Source: an uncultured Porphyromonadaceae bacterium (lineage in GTDB: Bacteria; Bacteroidota; Bacteroidia; Bacteroidales; Porphyromonadaceae). From it: a stretch of 64,000 nucleotides of DNA. The notes under the pieces were generated by a model. The model saw only the letters and a list, made by a program, of their open reading frames with translations. It did no database searches and was not told the origin of the DNA. Positions within the stretch are counted from its first letter, which is position 1; every line of letters starts with the position of its first letter. Shown here one piece after another: positions 16,558 to 24,838 of this stretch. Location of the stretch: contig CAMYAB010000004.1 in assembly GCA_947253625.1 (NCBI GenBank), forward strand, positions 1-64,000, given 5' to 3'. A program made the translations under genes and the position numbers.

Positions 16558-16929
16558 AGTAATAGTTTTGTTTTGTTTGTTGGCTCTCTTGGTTGTAGGG
16601 AGAGCACGTTTCCTACGTTTTGATTTTTATTCGTTGACTCCATAAAACAAAAGAAGCGTGGTACTGCTGTGCCACGTTCTAAGTCGGAGGTCGTAGGATA
16701 CCTTGATTCAGAGATACGCTGATAGCAGCCCACGCTATTTGCGTGGAAACCACTATGCCTACTCTCCGAATAAGTCTTGAATTTCCTACGTTCCCGACTT
16801 CGAGATAAGCACAATCGCTTCGTATGTTGGATGCGGCAGTGAGGAGATAGGCTCTCCCCCTACTGCGCCACTAAGATACAACCTTTTACCGAAACATACA
16901 ATAGCGTGGCGAGCGTGGGCTGCTTTTTT
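16558..16929 (-). ncRNA. Hairpin-rich leader or candidate structured RNA
   Basis: Between the promoter at 16871-16901 and the Asp-box gene is a transcribed leader of about 300 bases. It can form hairpins CCACGC-TATTT-GCGTGG (16730-16746) and CGTGGTAC-tgct-GTGCCACG (16657-16676). The 12-base AGCGTGGGCTGC at 16912-16923 has its exact inverse at 16725-16736. A start-poor reading frame (16545-16814, TTG start) overlaps it but is not convincing. No known RNA family is recognised. Confidence 0.35.
16871..16901 (-). promoter_or_regulatory. Promoter of the Asp-box gene leader
   Basis: On the minus strand TTG (16901-16899), a 20-base spacer and TATCTTAG (16878-16871) match the Bacteroidetes promoter with one change in the -7 box. 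Confidence 0.5.
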
Positions 16930-16979
16930 TGACCCATAGAGGCTAACGCTTTAGCTCCTAAGGTCTAAACTATAGCGGG

Positions 16980-17516
16980 CTACTCCTCTCCGCTGGCGAT
17001 CCGGCGACGTAGTGCTCTCTTGAGTTGCGCCTTGATGGTGCACCATAGCTGAGACTCTTCCAGCTCATCTGCGGGGATTCGGCTAGCGTAGCGCTCTAGA
17101 AATTCATAGCTGTACAGATGCGATGCGCCAAGGTCATTATCCCTCCAGGCACAGTGATTTATCAGCTCAGCCCAATCCCACTTGTCAATGAAACGATCTA
17201 TCGTATCATACTCCAGTGGTATATCCTCATTCTTAGATAGTTCATCCCAGTCCCAGTAGTCAGCAAACCGCTCCAAGCACGCCACTGTCAGAATGGTATA
17301 GCAATCAGTCTGAGAGAGCTCCGTCCAGTTTATCCAAGTCTTGAACAGCTCGAGCATCTCGGGCGTCCACAGGATCTCGCCGTTGCCGGAGACGATATCC
17401 CAGTCTAGCTTCCTGCTATACTTTTTGAGGGTCTCCAATGTCCAGGGGAACTCCCGTGCGAGATCTCTCCAAGCAGCTTCGTCCAGCTGCGTCTTTAGTA
17501 AGTCATTTATCTCCAT
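16980..17516 (-). CDS. WDW-repeat protein of unknown function
   Basis: The 178-aa product has no signal peptide or membrane helix. It is built of repeats of about 23-27 residues, each with an aromatic core: KLDWDIVSGNGEILWTPEML, TWINWTELSQTDCYTILTVA, YWDWDELSKNEDIPLEYDTI and KWDWAELINHCAWRDNDLGA. The pattern W(D/N)W-x2-LS-x-N-x(3)-W recurs in Bacteroidetes proteins of unknown role. The repeats probably stack into an alpha-helical solenoid and suggest a binding function. The C-terminus is basic (LKRALRRRI). Nothing nearby fixes its role. A -7 box is at 17547-17554. Confidence 0.6.
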   Translation of the reverse strand: MEINDLLKTQLDEAAWRDLAREFPWTLETLKKYSRKLDWDIVSGNGEILWTPEMLELFKTWINWTELSQTDCYTILTVACLERFADYWDWDELSKNEDIPLEYDTIDRFIDKWDWAELINHCAWRDNDLGASHLYSYEFLERYASRIPADELEESQLWCTIKAQLKRALRRRIASGEE

Positions 17517-17546
17517 AGTTCTTCATCTGATTAGTTGAACACGGTA

Positions 17547-17554
17547 CAAAGATA
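17547..17554 (-). promoter_or_regulatory. -7 box upstream of the WDW-repeat gene
   Basis: TATCTTTGTACC on the minus strand, 30 bases before the start codon; no TTG is seen at the usual -33 position. Confidence 0.45.
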
Positions 17555-17633
17555 TCCCGTAGGGTGTGCCATATTGAAGCAGAGGCTATGAGAATCTTTC
17601 GACTTCCTCAGAAGCTCTGACAGTTCCATAGGG

Positions 17634-17722
17634 GTGACACTCCAGTTTCTCAGTAGTGAAACTCTAGTTTCAGCGGAGTGAAACTGGAGTTTCATAGGCT
17701 GGAAACCTCCGGCTTCATAGGG
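17634..17722. repeat. Palindrome array, family C
   Basis: Four units based on GTGAAACTnnAGTTTCA lie at 17634, 17656, 17678 and 17700, separated by 5-bp spacers (22-bp period); the fourth is diverged. Each unit is an inverted repeat. Only one copy is in the window. The rest of the 507-base gap 17517-18023 shows an AT-rich stretch before korA but no gene. Confidence 0.85.
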
Positions 17723-17954
17723 AGGTCTAATGCCTGCATTGAGAAGCTAGGAGAGAGCAACGACCAACGGCGAGAGTGGGGCTCCCGGCTCTCGTACCGA
17801 TGATGCTCGCCACGCCACTTAGCAGGCAAGCACAAAAGCAGGCACAGCGCAAGCCAACGATCAATGACTTCGTGCTTGATGTGCAGGGTGGCGAGACACC
17901 GGCATCGACTGAAAGGGTACAAATATTTTATTTCTCTTTCTCGAATATTTATTA

Positions 17955-17962
17955 TAATTTTG
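17955..17962 (+). promoter_or_regulatory. Possible -7 box of korAB
   Basis: TAATTTTG in an AT-rich stretch resembles the -7 element; no -33 TTG is seen. korA begins 62 bases downstream. Confidence 0.3.
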
Positions 17963-18023
17963 TAAGGACTATACTAGGACGAAACGATATCGTTTAACTA
18001 CAGTAATACTATTCTAAACAATC

Positions 18024-19883
18024 ATGGGTAATACACCGAACTCAGAAGTCCTTCACAGTGTCGTTGTGCGCTTTGCCGGCGACTCCGGTGACGGAATGCA
18101 GCTGACAGGCTCCCTTTTCTCCGACGTGTCAGCCATACTAGGCAACGAGATCTCCACCTTCCCGGACTACCCGGCCGAAGTGCGCGCACCAAAAGGCAGC
18201 CTCGGTGGTGTCTCGGGCTTTCAGGTACAGATAGGTACAGACCACGTGCGGACTCCCGGTGACCAAGCCGATGTCCTGATCACAATGAATCCCTCGGCAC
18301 TCAAGGTCAACAAGGGCACGATCAAGCGAGACGCTATCATCATAGCCGATGATGACTCTTTCACCGATCGTGATCTGAAAAAAGGAGCCTTTGAGACCGA
18401 CAACCCCTTCATCGAGCTTGGACTGGAAGATGTGCAGGTGATCATGGTACCGATCACAAGCATGGTCAAAGAGAGCCTAAAGGACTCCGGACTGGATGCC
18501 AAGTCGATTGGTCGATGCAAAAATATGTTTGCTCTCGGACTCGTGCTCTGGCTTTTTGAAAAAGATATCACTCCGGCCGAAGAACAGCTCAAGCTAAAGT
18601 TTGGTAAAAAGCAGGACCTCCTTGCCGCCAATATCAAGGTCCTGACCGATGGGTACAACTATGGGCACAATACCCATATGAGTGCGACGACCTACCGCAT
18701 CGAAGGCAAGGAGATGGAGAGAGGACACTACACCGACCTTAGTGGCAACAAAGCCACTGCATTGGGCCTGCTCGCCGCAAGCGAAGCCGCCGGACTGGAG
18801 CTCTTTTTGGGCAGCTACCCGATCACACCGGCAACAGACATCCTACACGAGCTCTCCAAGCTAAAAGCACAAGGTGTCAAGACCGTACAAGCCGAAGATG
18901 AGATATCGGGAGTGTGCACAGCCATTGGGGCAGCGTATGCCGGAGATCTGGCCGTGACGACCACCTCGGGACCCGGGTTGGCACTCAAGACAGAAGCCGT
19001 CGGCTACGCCGTGATGACAGAGCTGCCTCTCGTAGTGGTGGATGTCATGCGCGGAGGCCCCTCCACCGGACTTCCGACCAAGAGCGAACAGTCCGACCTC
19101 CTACAGGCTATTCATGGACGAAACGGAGAGTCACCGGCAGTGGTGATGGCCGCCTTGTCGCCGACCGACTGCTTTGAGTCCGCATACATGGCCGCCAAGA
19201 TCGCTGTGGAGTACATGACACCGGTCATCCTCCTGACGGATGCATACATCGCCAATGGAGCCTCCTCCTGGCGAATCCCCGATATCAGCCAACTACCCAG
19301 GATCACTCCACACTACGTACAAGAGTTTTATAAAAACCCGGAAAGAAAGTGGACCCCCTATCGCCGTGACAACAACACCAAAGCACGCTACTGGGCGATC
19401 CCAGGCACAGTGGGATACATGCACCGAGTAGGGGGACTGGAAAAAGACCCCGAAACCGGAGCCATCAGCACCAACCCAATCGTACACGACCTGATGGTAC
19501 ACACCCGAGAGGAAAAAGTACAAAATATCGCCAACATACTACCTCCACTAGAGGTCGAGGGCGCAGAAGATGCCGACACTATACTGGTCGGCTGGGGTAG
19601 TACCTACGGACACAACCAAAGCGCTATGCGCCTCCTCCACGAGGAGGGCTGGGAGGTCGCATTGGCACAATTCAAGTACATATACCCTCTACCGACCAAT
19701 GCTGCCGAAGTCCTTCGACGGTACAAAAAGGTCATCGTAGTCGAGCAGAGTCTGGGACAATTTGCCAAATACCTGAGTGGAGAGATCAGCGGTCTCGATA
19801 TCTACCGGATCAATAAAGTCGAGGGCAAGCCATTCCTCGTGCGACGTATCTGCAATGATGTCATAGATATCCTCAAGAAGTAA
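18024..19883 (+). CDS. korA: 2-oxoacid:ferredoxin oxidoreductase, fused gamma-alpha subunit
   Basis: The 619-aa subunit joins a gamma domain (about 1-195, starting VVRFAGDSGDGMQLTGSLFS) to the alpha (pyrimidine-binding) domain (about 230-619, with GLELFLGSYPITPATDILHEL and TTSGPGLALKTEAVGYA). With KorB it oxidises 2-oxoglutarate or a related 2-oxoacid with CoA to acyl-CoA, CO2 and reduced ferredoxin. It is cytoplasmic and oxygen-sensitive. The assignment to 2-oxoglutarate follows the closest family type; the substrate is not proven. korB starts nine bases after its stop. Confidence 0.9.
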   Translation: MGNTPNSEVLHSVVVRFAGDSGDGMQLTGSLFSDVSAILGNEISTFPDYPAEVRAPKGSLGGVSGFQVQIGTDHVRTPGDQADVLITMNPSALKVNKGTIKRDAIIIADDDSFTDRDLKKGAFETDNPFIELGLEDVQVIMVPITSMVKESLKDSGLDAKSIGRCKNMFALGLVLWLFEKDITPAEEQLKLKFGKKQDLLAANIKVLTDGYNYGHNTHMSATTYRIEGKEMERGHYTDLSGNKATALGLLAASEAAGLELFLGSYPITPATDILHELSKLKAQGVKTVQAEDEISGVCTAIGAAYAGDLAVTTTSGPGLALKTEAVGYAVMTELPLVVVDVMRGGPSTGLPTKSEQSDLLQAIHGRNGESPAVVMAALSPTDCFESAYMAAKIAVEYMTPVILLTDAYIANGASSWRIPDISQLPRITPHYVQEFYKNPERKWTPYRRDNNTKARYWAIPGTVGYMHRVGGLEKDPETGAISTNPIVHDLMVHTREEKVQNIANILPPLEVEGAEDADTILVGWGSTYGHNQSAMRLLHEEGWEVALAQFKYIYPLPTNAAEVLRRYKKVIVVEQSLGQFAKYLSGEISGLDIYRINKVEGKPFLVRRICNDVIDILKK

Positions 19884-19892
19884 AGCCACACC

Positions 19893-20951
19893 ATGAAAGT
19901 ACATAACGAATTTTTGACCGTATGCGGTCCCGAAAAGAGCGAACGCAAACTAACTGCCAAGGACTTTTCTAACGGCTCTCCCGTAAAGTGGTGCCCCGGC
20001 TGTGGCGACCATGCTGTGCTCAACTCCCTACAAAAGGCGATGAGTAATATCGGGATCGCCCCCGAAGATACCGTGGTCGTATCCGGTATCGGTTGCTCCT
20101 CACGCTTGCCCTACTATATGGGGACCTACGGGATGCACACCATCCATGGACGTGGCGCCGCCATTGCCACAGGAGTCAAGACTGCTAACCCCAACCTCAG
20201 TGTCTGGCTCATAAGCGGAGACGGAGACGCACTCGCCATCGGAGGCAACCACTTCATACACCTCCTGAGACGCAATGTGGACATAAATATGGTGCTTTTC
20301 AACAACCGCATCTATGGCTTGACCAAAGGCCAATACTCACCGACAAGCCCAAGGGGATTTCGATCAAAAAGCTCTCCTTTTGGGACAGTTGAAGATCCAT
20401 TCAATCCAGCCGAACTAGTCTTTGGGGCACGGGGCACGTTCTTCGCACGCTCCCTAGATATTGAGATGGACACCATGTCCGAGTGCATGGAAGCCGCACA
20501 TGCCCACATAGGAGCCTCTGTCGTCGAGGCTCTCACCAACTGCGTCATCTTCAACAACGGAACACATAGCTACTACTCCGACAGACCAACTCGTGCAGAA
20601 CGAACCATCACACTCCGACACGGAGAAAAAATGATCTATGGCAAAAATAGAGACAAAGGGATCGTCCTAGAGGGGCTGGAACTCAAGAGTGTCACCATCG
20701 GTGAGGACGGCTATACCGAAGAGGACATCCTCACACATGACAGCCACATGCGCTCCCCCATCCTCCATGCACTGCTGGCACAAATGCACGAAATACCGGA
20801 CATGCCTCTGGCGCTGGGGATCATTCGTGATGTCAGCGCACCAGCATACGATCGCGAAGTGTCGCGACAGATCCAAGAGGTCCAGGACCAAACACCGCCT
20901 AAGGGTGTACAAGATTTTCTCTACAGTCTGTCACGTTGGGAAGTAAAATAG
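19893..20951 (+). CDS. korB: 2-oxoacid:ferredoxin oxidoreductase, beta subunit
   Basis: The 352-aa subunit carries the thiamine-diphosphate site: KWCPGCGDHAVLNSLQKA near residue 30, SGIGCSSRLPYYMGTYGMHTIHGRGA, and the metal/TPP motif GDGDALAIGGNHFIHLLRRN followed by NNRIYGLTKGQYSPTS. The cysteines of CPGC and SGIGC are those that ligate the 4Fe-4S cluster of this class. It pairs with KorA (nine-base gap). The need for thiamine diphosphate links it to the TPP-regulated receptor at 54045 in this window. Confidence 0.92.
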   Translation: MKVHNEFLTVCGPEKSERKLTAKDFSNGSPVKWCPGCGDHAVLNSLQKAMSNIGIAPEDTVVVSGIGCSSRLPYYMGTYGMHTIHGRGAAIATGVKTANPNLSVWLISGDGDALAIGGNHFIHLLRRNVDINMVLFNNRIYGLTKGQYSPTSPRGFRSKSSPFGTVEDPFNPAELVFGARGTFFARSLDIEMDTMSECMEAAHAHIGASVVEALTNCVIFNNGTHSYYSDRPTRAERTITLRHGEKMIYGKNRDKGIVLEGLELKSVTIGEDGYTEEDILTHDSHMRSPILHALLAQMHEIPDMPLALGIIRDVSAPAYDREVSRQIQEVQDQTPPKGVQDFLYSLSRWEVK

Positions 20952-20985
20952 GTCGACATAATTAGCGAAAGAATTCACCAAACTC

Positions 20986-21016
20986 TTGGTGATGGCCAAA
21001 TTTCTAATTAACTTTG
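20986..21016 (+). promoter_or_regulatory. Promoter of pckA
   Basis: TTG (20986-20988), a 20-base spacer and TAACTTTG (21009-21016) match the Bacteroidetes promoter well. It leaves a 5' leader of about 110 bases. Confidence 0.7.
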
Positions 21017-21098
21017 TGGTGCTTCCGAGGGCTACGTAGTGCGTTCCCCCGAAAGCACCACTTGGTGCATGTGCACCAATGACTGCAGGACACATAAT
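21017..21098 (+). promoter_or_regulatory. Structured 5' leader of pckA
   Basis: Immediately after the -7 box, TGGTGCTT (21017) and AAGCACCA (to 21061) close a stem with an inner GC-rich part, and TTGGTGCATGTGCACCAA (about 21063-21080) forms a second tight hairpin sharing the GGTGC core. It resembles no riboswitch that I know; a regulatory role is inference. Confidence 0.35.
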
Positions 21099-21133
21099 AC
21101 TTTCAAAATTCAATAAATATCGACTAACTGATT

Positions 21134-22741
21134 ATGGCAAAGATTGACCTAACAAAGTACGGCATTACCGGTGCTACCGAGATCGTACACAATCCGTCGT
21201 ACGAGCAACTCTTTGAAGAAGAGACTAAGCCAGGCCTTGAAGGCTTTGAAAAAGGACAAGTTACCGAGCTTGGCGCTGTCAATGTCATGACCGGTGTCTA
21301 TACCGGTCGTTCCCCCAAGGACAAGTTCTTCGTCATGGATGACACCACACGTGACACACTATGGTGGACCACCGACGAGTACAAGAATGACAACAAGCCC
21401 GTCACAGAGAAAGCGTGGAAAGAGATCAAGAAAATCGCAACCGATGAGCTCTCCAACAAACGTCTATTCGTTGTTGATGCCTTTGTCGGAGCAAATCCCG
21501 CCACTCGTCTGAAGCTCCGCTTCGTGATGGAGGTTGCATGGCAAGCTCACTTTGTCACCAATATGTTCATCCGCCCAAGCAAGGAAGAGCTCGAAAACTT
21601 TGGTGAGCCGGACTTCCTCATCCTGAATGCATCCAAGGCCAAGGTAAAGAACTACAAAGAGCTTGGACTCAACTCTGAGACTGCTGTAGTCTTCAACCTG
21701 ACCGAAAAAGTACAGGTAATCATCAATACATGGTATGGTGGTGAGATGAAGAAGGGAATGTTCTCCTACATGAAGTACCGTCTCCCACTTCAAGGTATTG
21801 CAGCTATGCACTGCTCCGCCAACACCAACCTGGACGAAACAGAGACCGCAATATTCTTTGGCCTATCCGGAACCGGTAAGACCACCCTATCCACTGACCC
21901 GAAGCGCAAGCTGATCGGAGATGACGAGCATGGTTGGGATGACGATGGTATCTTCAACTTCGAGGGCGGTTGCTACGCCAAGGTAATCAACCTGAGCAAG
22001 GAAAATGAGCCAGACATTTACAACGCAATCCGTCGTGACGCACTCCTTGAGAATGTGACAGTGGATGCCAATGGCAAGATCGACTTTACCGATGGATCGG
22101 TGACCGAAAACACCCGTGTTTCTTACCCAATCTACCACATCGAAAACATCGTAAAGCCTGTCTCCAAGGCCGGTCCTGCAAACAAGGTTATCTTCCTATC
22201 CGCCGATGCATTCGGAGTGTTGCCTCCAGTATCAATCCTGACACCGGAGCAGACCAAGTACTACTTCCTGAGCGGATTTACAGCCAAGTTGGCCGGGACA
22301 GAGCGTGGTATCACTGAGCCCACTCCTACATTCTCTGCTTGCTTTGGCGCCGCATTCCTCACACTGCACCCAACCAAATATGCAGAGGAACTTGTAAAGC
22401 GCATGAAAGCCAATGGATCAACTGCATACCTTGTCAACACCGGCTGGAACGGCACAGGCAAGCGTATCTCCATCAAGGATACACGTGGCATCATCGACGC
22501 AATCCTAGACGGCTCTATCGACAAGGCCCCCACGAAGCAAATCCCATACTTTGACTTCAAGGTACCTACAGAGCTACCTGGTGTAAACAGTGATATCCTG
22601 GATCCTCGCGATACCTACGCAGATCCTGCAGAGTGGAACAAGCGCGCTGAGGATCTCGCACAGAGATTCATCAAGAACTTCCAAAAGTTCACCGGCAACG
22701 AGGCTGGAAAGGCTCTCGTATCTGCAGGCCCAAAGCTCTGA
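21134..22741 (+). CDS. pckA: Phosphoenolpyruvate carboxykinase (ATP)
   Basis: The 535-aa enzyme interconverts oxaloacetate + ATP with PEP + CO2 + ADP. Visible motifs: the substrate site with TGRSPKDKFFV near residue 57, kinase-1a GLSGTGKTTLSTDP (about residue 245), kinase-2 IGDDEHGWDDDGIFNFEGGCYAK, and the adenine-binding NTGWNGTGKRISI. In anaerobic Bacteroidales it usually runs towards oxaloacetate, feeding the fumarate branch. The length is normal and the start is fixed by the conserved N-terminus MAKIDLTKYGI. A terminator of the recurring family follows at 22771. Confidence 0.97.
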   Translation: MAKIDLTKYGITGATEIVHNPSYEQLFEEETKPGLEGFEKGQVTELGAVNVMTGVYTGRSPKDKFFVMDDTTRDTLWWTTDEYKNDNKPVTEKAWKEIKKIATDELSNKRLFVVDAFVGANPATRLKLRFVMEVAWQAHFVTNMFIRPSKEELENFGEPDFLILNASKAKVKNYKELGLNSETAVVFNLTEKVQVIINTWYGGEMKKGMFSYMKYRLPLQGIAAMHCSANTNLDETETAIFFGLSGTGKTTLSTDPKRKLIGDDEHGWDDDGIFNFEGGCYAKVINLSKENEPDIYNAIRRDALLENVTVDANGKIDFTDGSVTENTRVSYPIYHIENIVKPVSKAGPANKVIFLSADAFGVLPPVSILTPEQTKYYFLSGFTAKLAGTERGITEPTPTFSACFGAAFLTLHPTKYAEELVKRMKANGSTAYLVNTGWNGTGKRISIKDTRGIIDAILDGSIDKAPTKQIPYFDFKVPTELPGVNSDILDPRDTYADPAEWNKRAEDLAQRFIKNFQKFTGNEAGKALVSAGPKL

Positions 22742-22770
22742 TACGGACACCACGTCCTAGAGCGTGATTG

Positions 22771-22816
22771 AAAAGAGAGGGTGTGTCAAAACTACTTTTG
22801 ACACACCCTCTCTTTT
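22771..22816. terminator. Terminator of pckA, GGTGTG-CACACC family copy 3
   Basis: AAAAGAGAGGGTGTGTCAAAA and its inverse around CTAC form a 20-bp stem followed by TTTATTTTT. Confidence 0.88.
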
Positions 22817-22871
22817 ATTTTTCTCCCAACATCTGTCCTGCTTTTTTACCCTCAATAATAGACCTGTTTTT

Positions 22872-22957
22872 CTTCTTCTACCCGTCTAAGCGATCGCTTC
22901 TATCCGTGAAAAGTTTTGCTTCTATCCGTGAAACCGATCGCTTCTATCCGTGAAACT
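22872..22957 (-). repeat. 22-bp tandem repeat array, family B copy 2
   Basis: In minus orientation, TTGCTTCTATCCGTG-type units end at 22908, 22930 and 22952 (22-bp period), preceded by a diverged unit. The flank CTTGAGAACTC and TTTGATTATCA continue the homology to copies 1, 3 and 4. The remaining gap to the tRNA at 23201 holds only the tRNA promoter. Confidence 0.88.
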
Positions 22958-23136
22958 TGAGAACTCTTATAAGTCTTTGATTATCAGCAGCTCCAAAAAA
23001 CTTTTTTCGTTCCCCGAAATGTTCCCTTTTTTAGCCCGTTTTTGAACCATACTTTTGACTTCCCACGATGTACGTTTGTCCTACTCGGGGTCTTGATCAC
23101 GATAGGATAAAGTCCCCTAAAAACAACCCTGTGTGC

Positions 23137-23168
23137 TTGCATAAGTCAGAAAGTGTGCGTACATTTGC
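23137..23168 (+). promoter_or_regulatory. Promoter of tRNA-Gln
   Basis: TTG (23137-23139), a 20-base spacer and TACATTTGC (23160-23168). Confidence 0.65.
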
Positions 23169-23200
23169 AACGTCTTTCAGAGAGAGACACCTTATATCAT

Positions 23201-23271
23201 TGTCCGGTGGTGTAATGGTAACACGTAAGATTCTGGCTCTTAAATTTGGGGTTCAAGTCCCTGCCGGACAG
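23201..23271 (+). tRNA. tRNA-Gln (anticodon CTG)
   Basis: Acceptor arms TGTCCGG and CCGGACA pair perfectly. The D stem is GTGT/ACAC, the anticodon stem TAAGA/TCTTA encloses the loop TTCTGGC (anticodon CTG, reading CAG), and the T loop is TTCAAGT. The 3' CCA is not encoded. Confidence 0.93.
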
Positions 23272-23277
23272 CAAAGC

Positions 23278-23326
23278 ACAACCCACTCAAAGCCGTTTAG
23301 ACTGGCTTTGAGCGGGTTGTCCTTTT
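23278..23326 (+). terminator. Terminator after tRNA-Gln
   Basis: ACAACCCACTCAAAGCC and GGCTTTGAGCGGGTTGT form a 17-bp stem with one mismatch, followed by CCTTTT. Confidence 0.8.
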
Positions 23327-23498
23327 GTTGCTACTGTCTTTGATGGCATAAAATCGCACCAATATGGGCTATGACAGAGGAGCTTTCGTGCTACTTGGTC
23401 TGTCGCTAGAGTCGCACACCAATAAGGGCATGTAGAGTTGCATGCTAAATTCGGAAAAGTTTTTGGGCTACAGGCGTGATAGTCTGGAAAGAAATGGG

Positions 23499-23506
23499 TA
23501 CATTTG
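23499..23506 (+). promoter_or_regulatory. -7 box of tRNA-Leu
   Basis: TACATTTGC nine bases before the tRNA; a matching TTG is not at the usual distance. Confidence 0.5.
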
Positions 23507-23514
23507 CACCACTT

Positions 23515-23596
23515 GCCCAGATGGCGGAATAGGTAGACGCGCTGGTCTCAAACACCTGTGGAGCAATCCGTGCCGGTTCGATCCCGGCTCTGGGCA
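23515..23596 (+). tRNA. tRNA-Leu (anticodon CAA)
   Basis: A class II tRNA. Acceptor arms GCCCAGA and TCTGGGC pair; the anticodon loop CTCAAAC gives CAA (reads TTG); a long variable arm (GTGGAGCAATCCGT region) and the T arm CCGGTTCGATCCCGG follow. It ends ACC before a G, so a full CCA is not encoded. Confidence 0.93.
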
Positions 23597-23613
23597 CCGG
23601 AAGCGGGATAACA

Positions 23614-23650
23614 AACAACGGGATTGTGACTTATCAGTCTCGTTGTTTTT
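23614..23650 (+). terminator. Terminator after tRNA-Leu
   Basis: AACAACGGGA and TCTCGTTGTT pair with one mismatch, followed by TTTTTGTTT. Confidence 0.65.
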
Positions 23651-23801
23651 GTTTGTCCGTTTCGCAATGCTATTTAGAGGATGTGGCGGTTTTTTTTTGA
23701 ACAAAGCGACCATCCTTTTGGTTATATTGTCAGAAATGTGCCTGCAAGGTGCTATTTCGGAGCTCAATACATACCCACTCAACTAGGATAACAGTAGACT
23801 T

Positions 23802-24674
23802 ATGAGGCAGCTAAAGATAGAGAAGTCCATAACCAGCAGAGACGATGCGGTGATGAACCGCTATATGAAGGAGGTGGCAAAGGAGGAAATGATCACCCCT
23901 GAGGAGGAGGCGGAGCTGGCTATGAAGATTCAGCGACACGATGAGGAGTCTCAAGCCGCTATAGATAAGCTGGTGCGTGCCAACCTGCGCTTTGTGATCT
24001 CTGTGGCTAAGCAGTACCAGGACTTGGGGTTGCCATTGATTGACCTGATCAACGAGGGTAACCTTGGGATGATCCGTGCGGCACAGGGTTTTGACGGCTC
24101 TAGGGGCTTCAAGTTCATCACCTACGCTGTGTGGTGGATCCGCCAGAGTATCCTAAAGGCACTTGGGGATCAGGGGCGTATTGTCCGCCTGCCACAGAAC
24201 CAAGTGGGCAATGTGACGAAGCTCAAGAGTGCTCGTGATCGATTTGAGCAGCTGCACCAGCGCTTGCCATCGCCAGAGGAGCTGGCCGATGAACTGGAGA
24301 TGGATGTCGATAAGGTGATTGATATCATCCAGATTGATAAGGGGGAGGTCTCGGTGGACAAGACGTTTGAGGATGGGGAGAGTAGTACGCTCTTGGATGT
24401 GATGACTGACGAAAATGCTCCGGCTGTCGATGGTGGATTGCTGGATGAGTCTTTGTCGCGGGAGATTTTCTCTGCCATGCAGGTTTTGAATGAACGTGAG
24501 CAGTTTGTGCTGGTCCATACTTTCGGGCTGGGTGGTGCTCCGGAAATGAGTTTGGACGAAATCGGTGCGGAGGTGGGTCTGAGTCGTGAGCGTGTGCGAC
24601 AGATCCGCGAAAAAGCGATCCGTCAGCTGCGGAAGGATAGCGACAAGACTCAGCTAAGGAGCTACTTGGGTTAG
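23802..24674 (+). CDS. rpoD: Primary RNA polymerase sigma factor
   Basis: The 290-aa protein is the short Bacteroidetes form of sigma-70, lacking most of region 1.1. In order: region 1.2 (MNRYMKEVAKEEMITPEEE), region 2 (RANLRFVISVAKQYQ, then FITYAVWWIRQSI), region 3, and region 4 with LSRERVRQIREKAIRQLRK as the -35 recognition helix. It starts transcription of most genes and, in this phylum, reads the TTG/TAnnTTTG promoters seen throughout the window. The N-terminus MRQLKIEKSITSRDDAVMNR fixes the start. Confidence 0.97.
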   Translation: MRQLKIEKSITSRDDAVMNRYMKEVAKEEMITPEEEAELAMKIQRHDEESQAAIDKLVRANLRFVISVAKQYQDLGLPLIDLINEGNLGMIRAAQGFDGSRGFKFITYAVWWIRQSILKALGDQGRIVRLPQNQVGNVTKLKSARDRFEQLHQRLPSPEELADELEMDVDKVIDIIQIDKGEVSVDKTFEDGESSTLLDVMTDENAPAVDGGLLDESLSREIFSAMQVLNEREQFVLVHTFGLGGAPEMSLDEIGAEVGLSRERVRQIREKAIRQLRKDSDKTQLRSYLG

Positions 24675-24698
24675 TGACCTGTAGATAATATACAATCG

Positions 24699-24731
24699 AT
24701 AGCCCCGGCTTGCATCGCAAGTCGGGGCTAT
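24699..24731 (+). terminator. Terminator of rpoD
   Basis: ATAGCCCCGGCTTGC-atc-GCAAGTCGGGGCTAT forms a 15-bp stem with one mismatch, then TGTTTT. Confidence 0.8.
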
Positions 24732-24777
24732 CTGTTTTGGTGGGGTGAGGGTTCTCGCTTGGTGTGACTATAGGAAA

Positions 24778-24819
24778 GGGGGTGTGCCAAAACTAACTTT
24801 TGGCACACCCCCTCGTTTT
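24778..24819. terminator. Bidirectional terminator, GGTGTG-CACACC family copy 4
   Basis: GGGGGTGTGCCAAAA and TTTTGGCACACCCCC form a perfect 15-bp stem between convergent rpoD (+) and the metalloprotease gene (-). Confidence 0.85.
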
Positions 24820-24838
24820 GGTCGGAGCTGTATGTTAG

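Noticed and set aside
16545..16814. 89-codon minus-strand reading frame
   Set aside because: It needs a TTG start, overlaps the Asp-box gene start and lies over hairpins; composition looks untypical. It may be translated only by chance.
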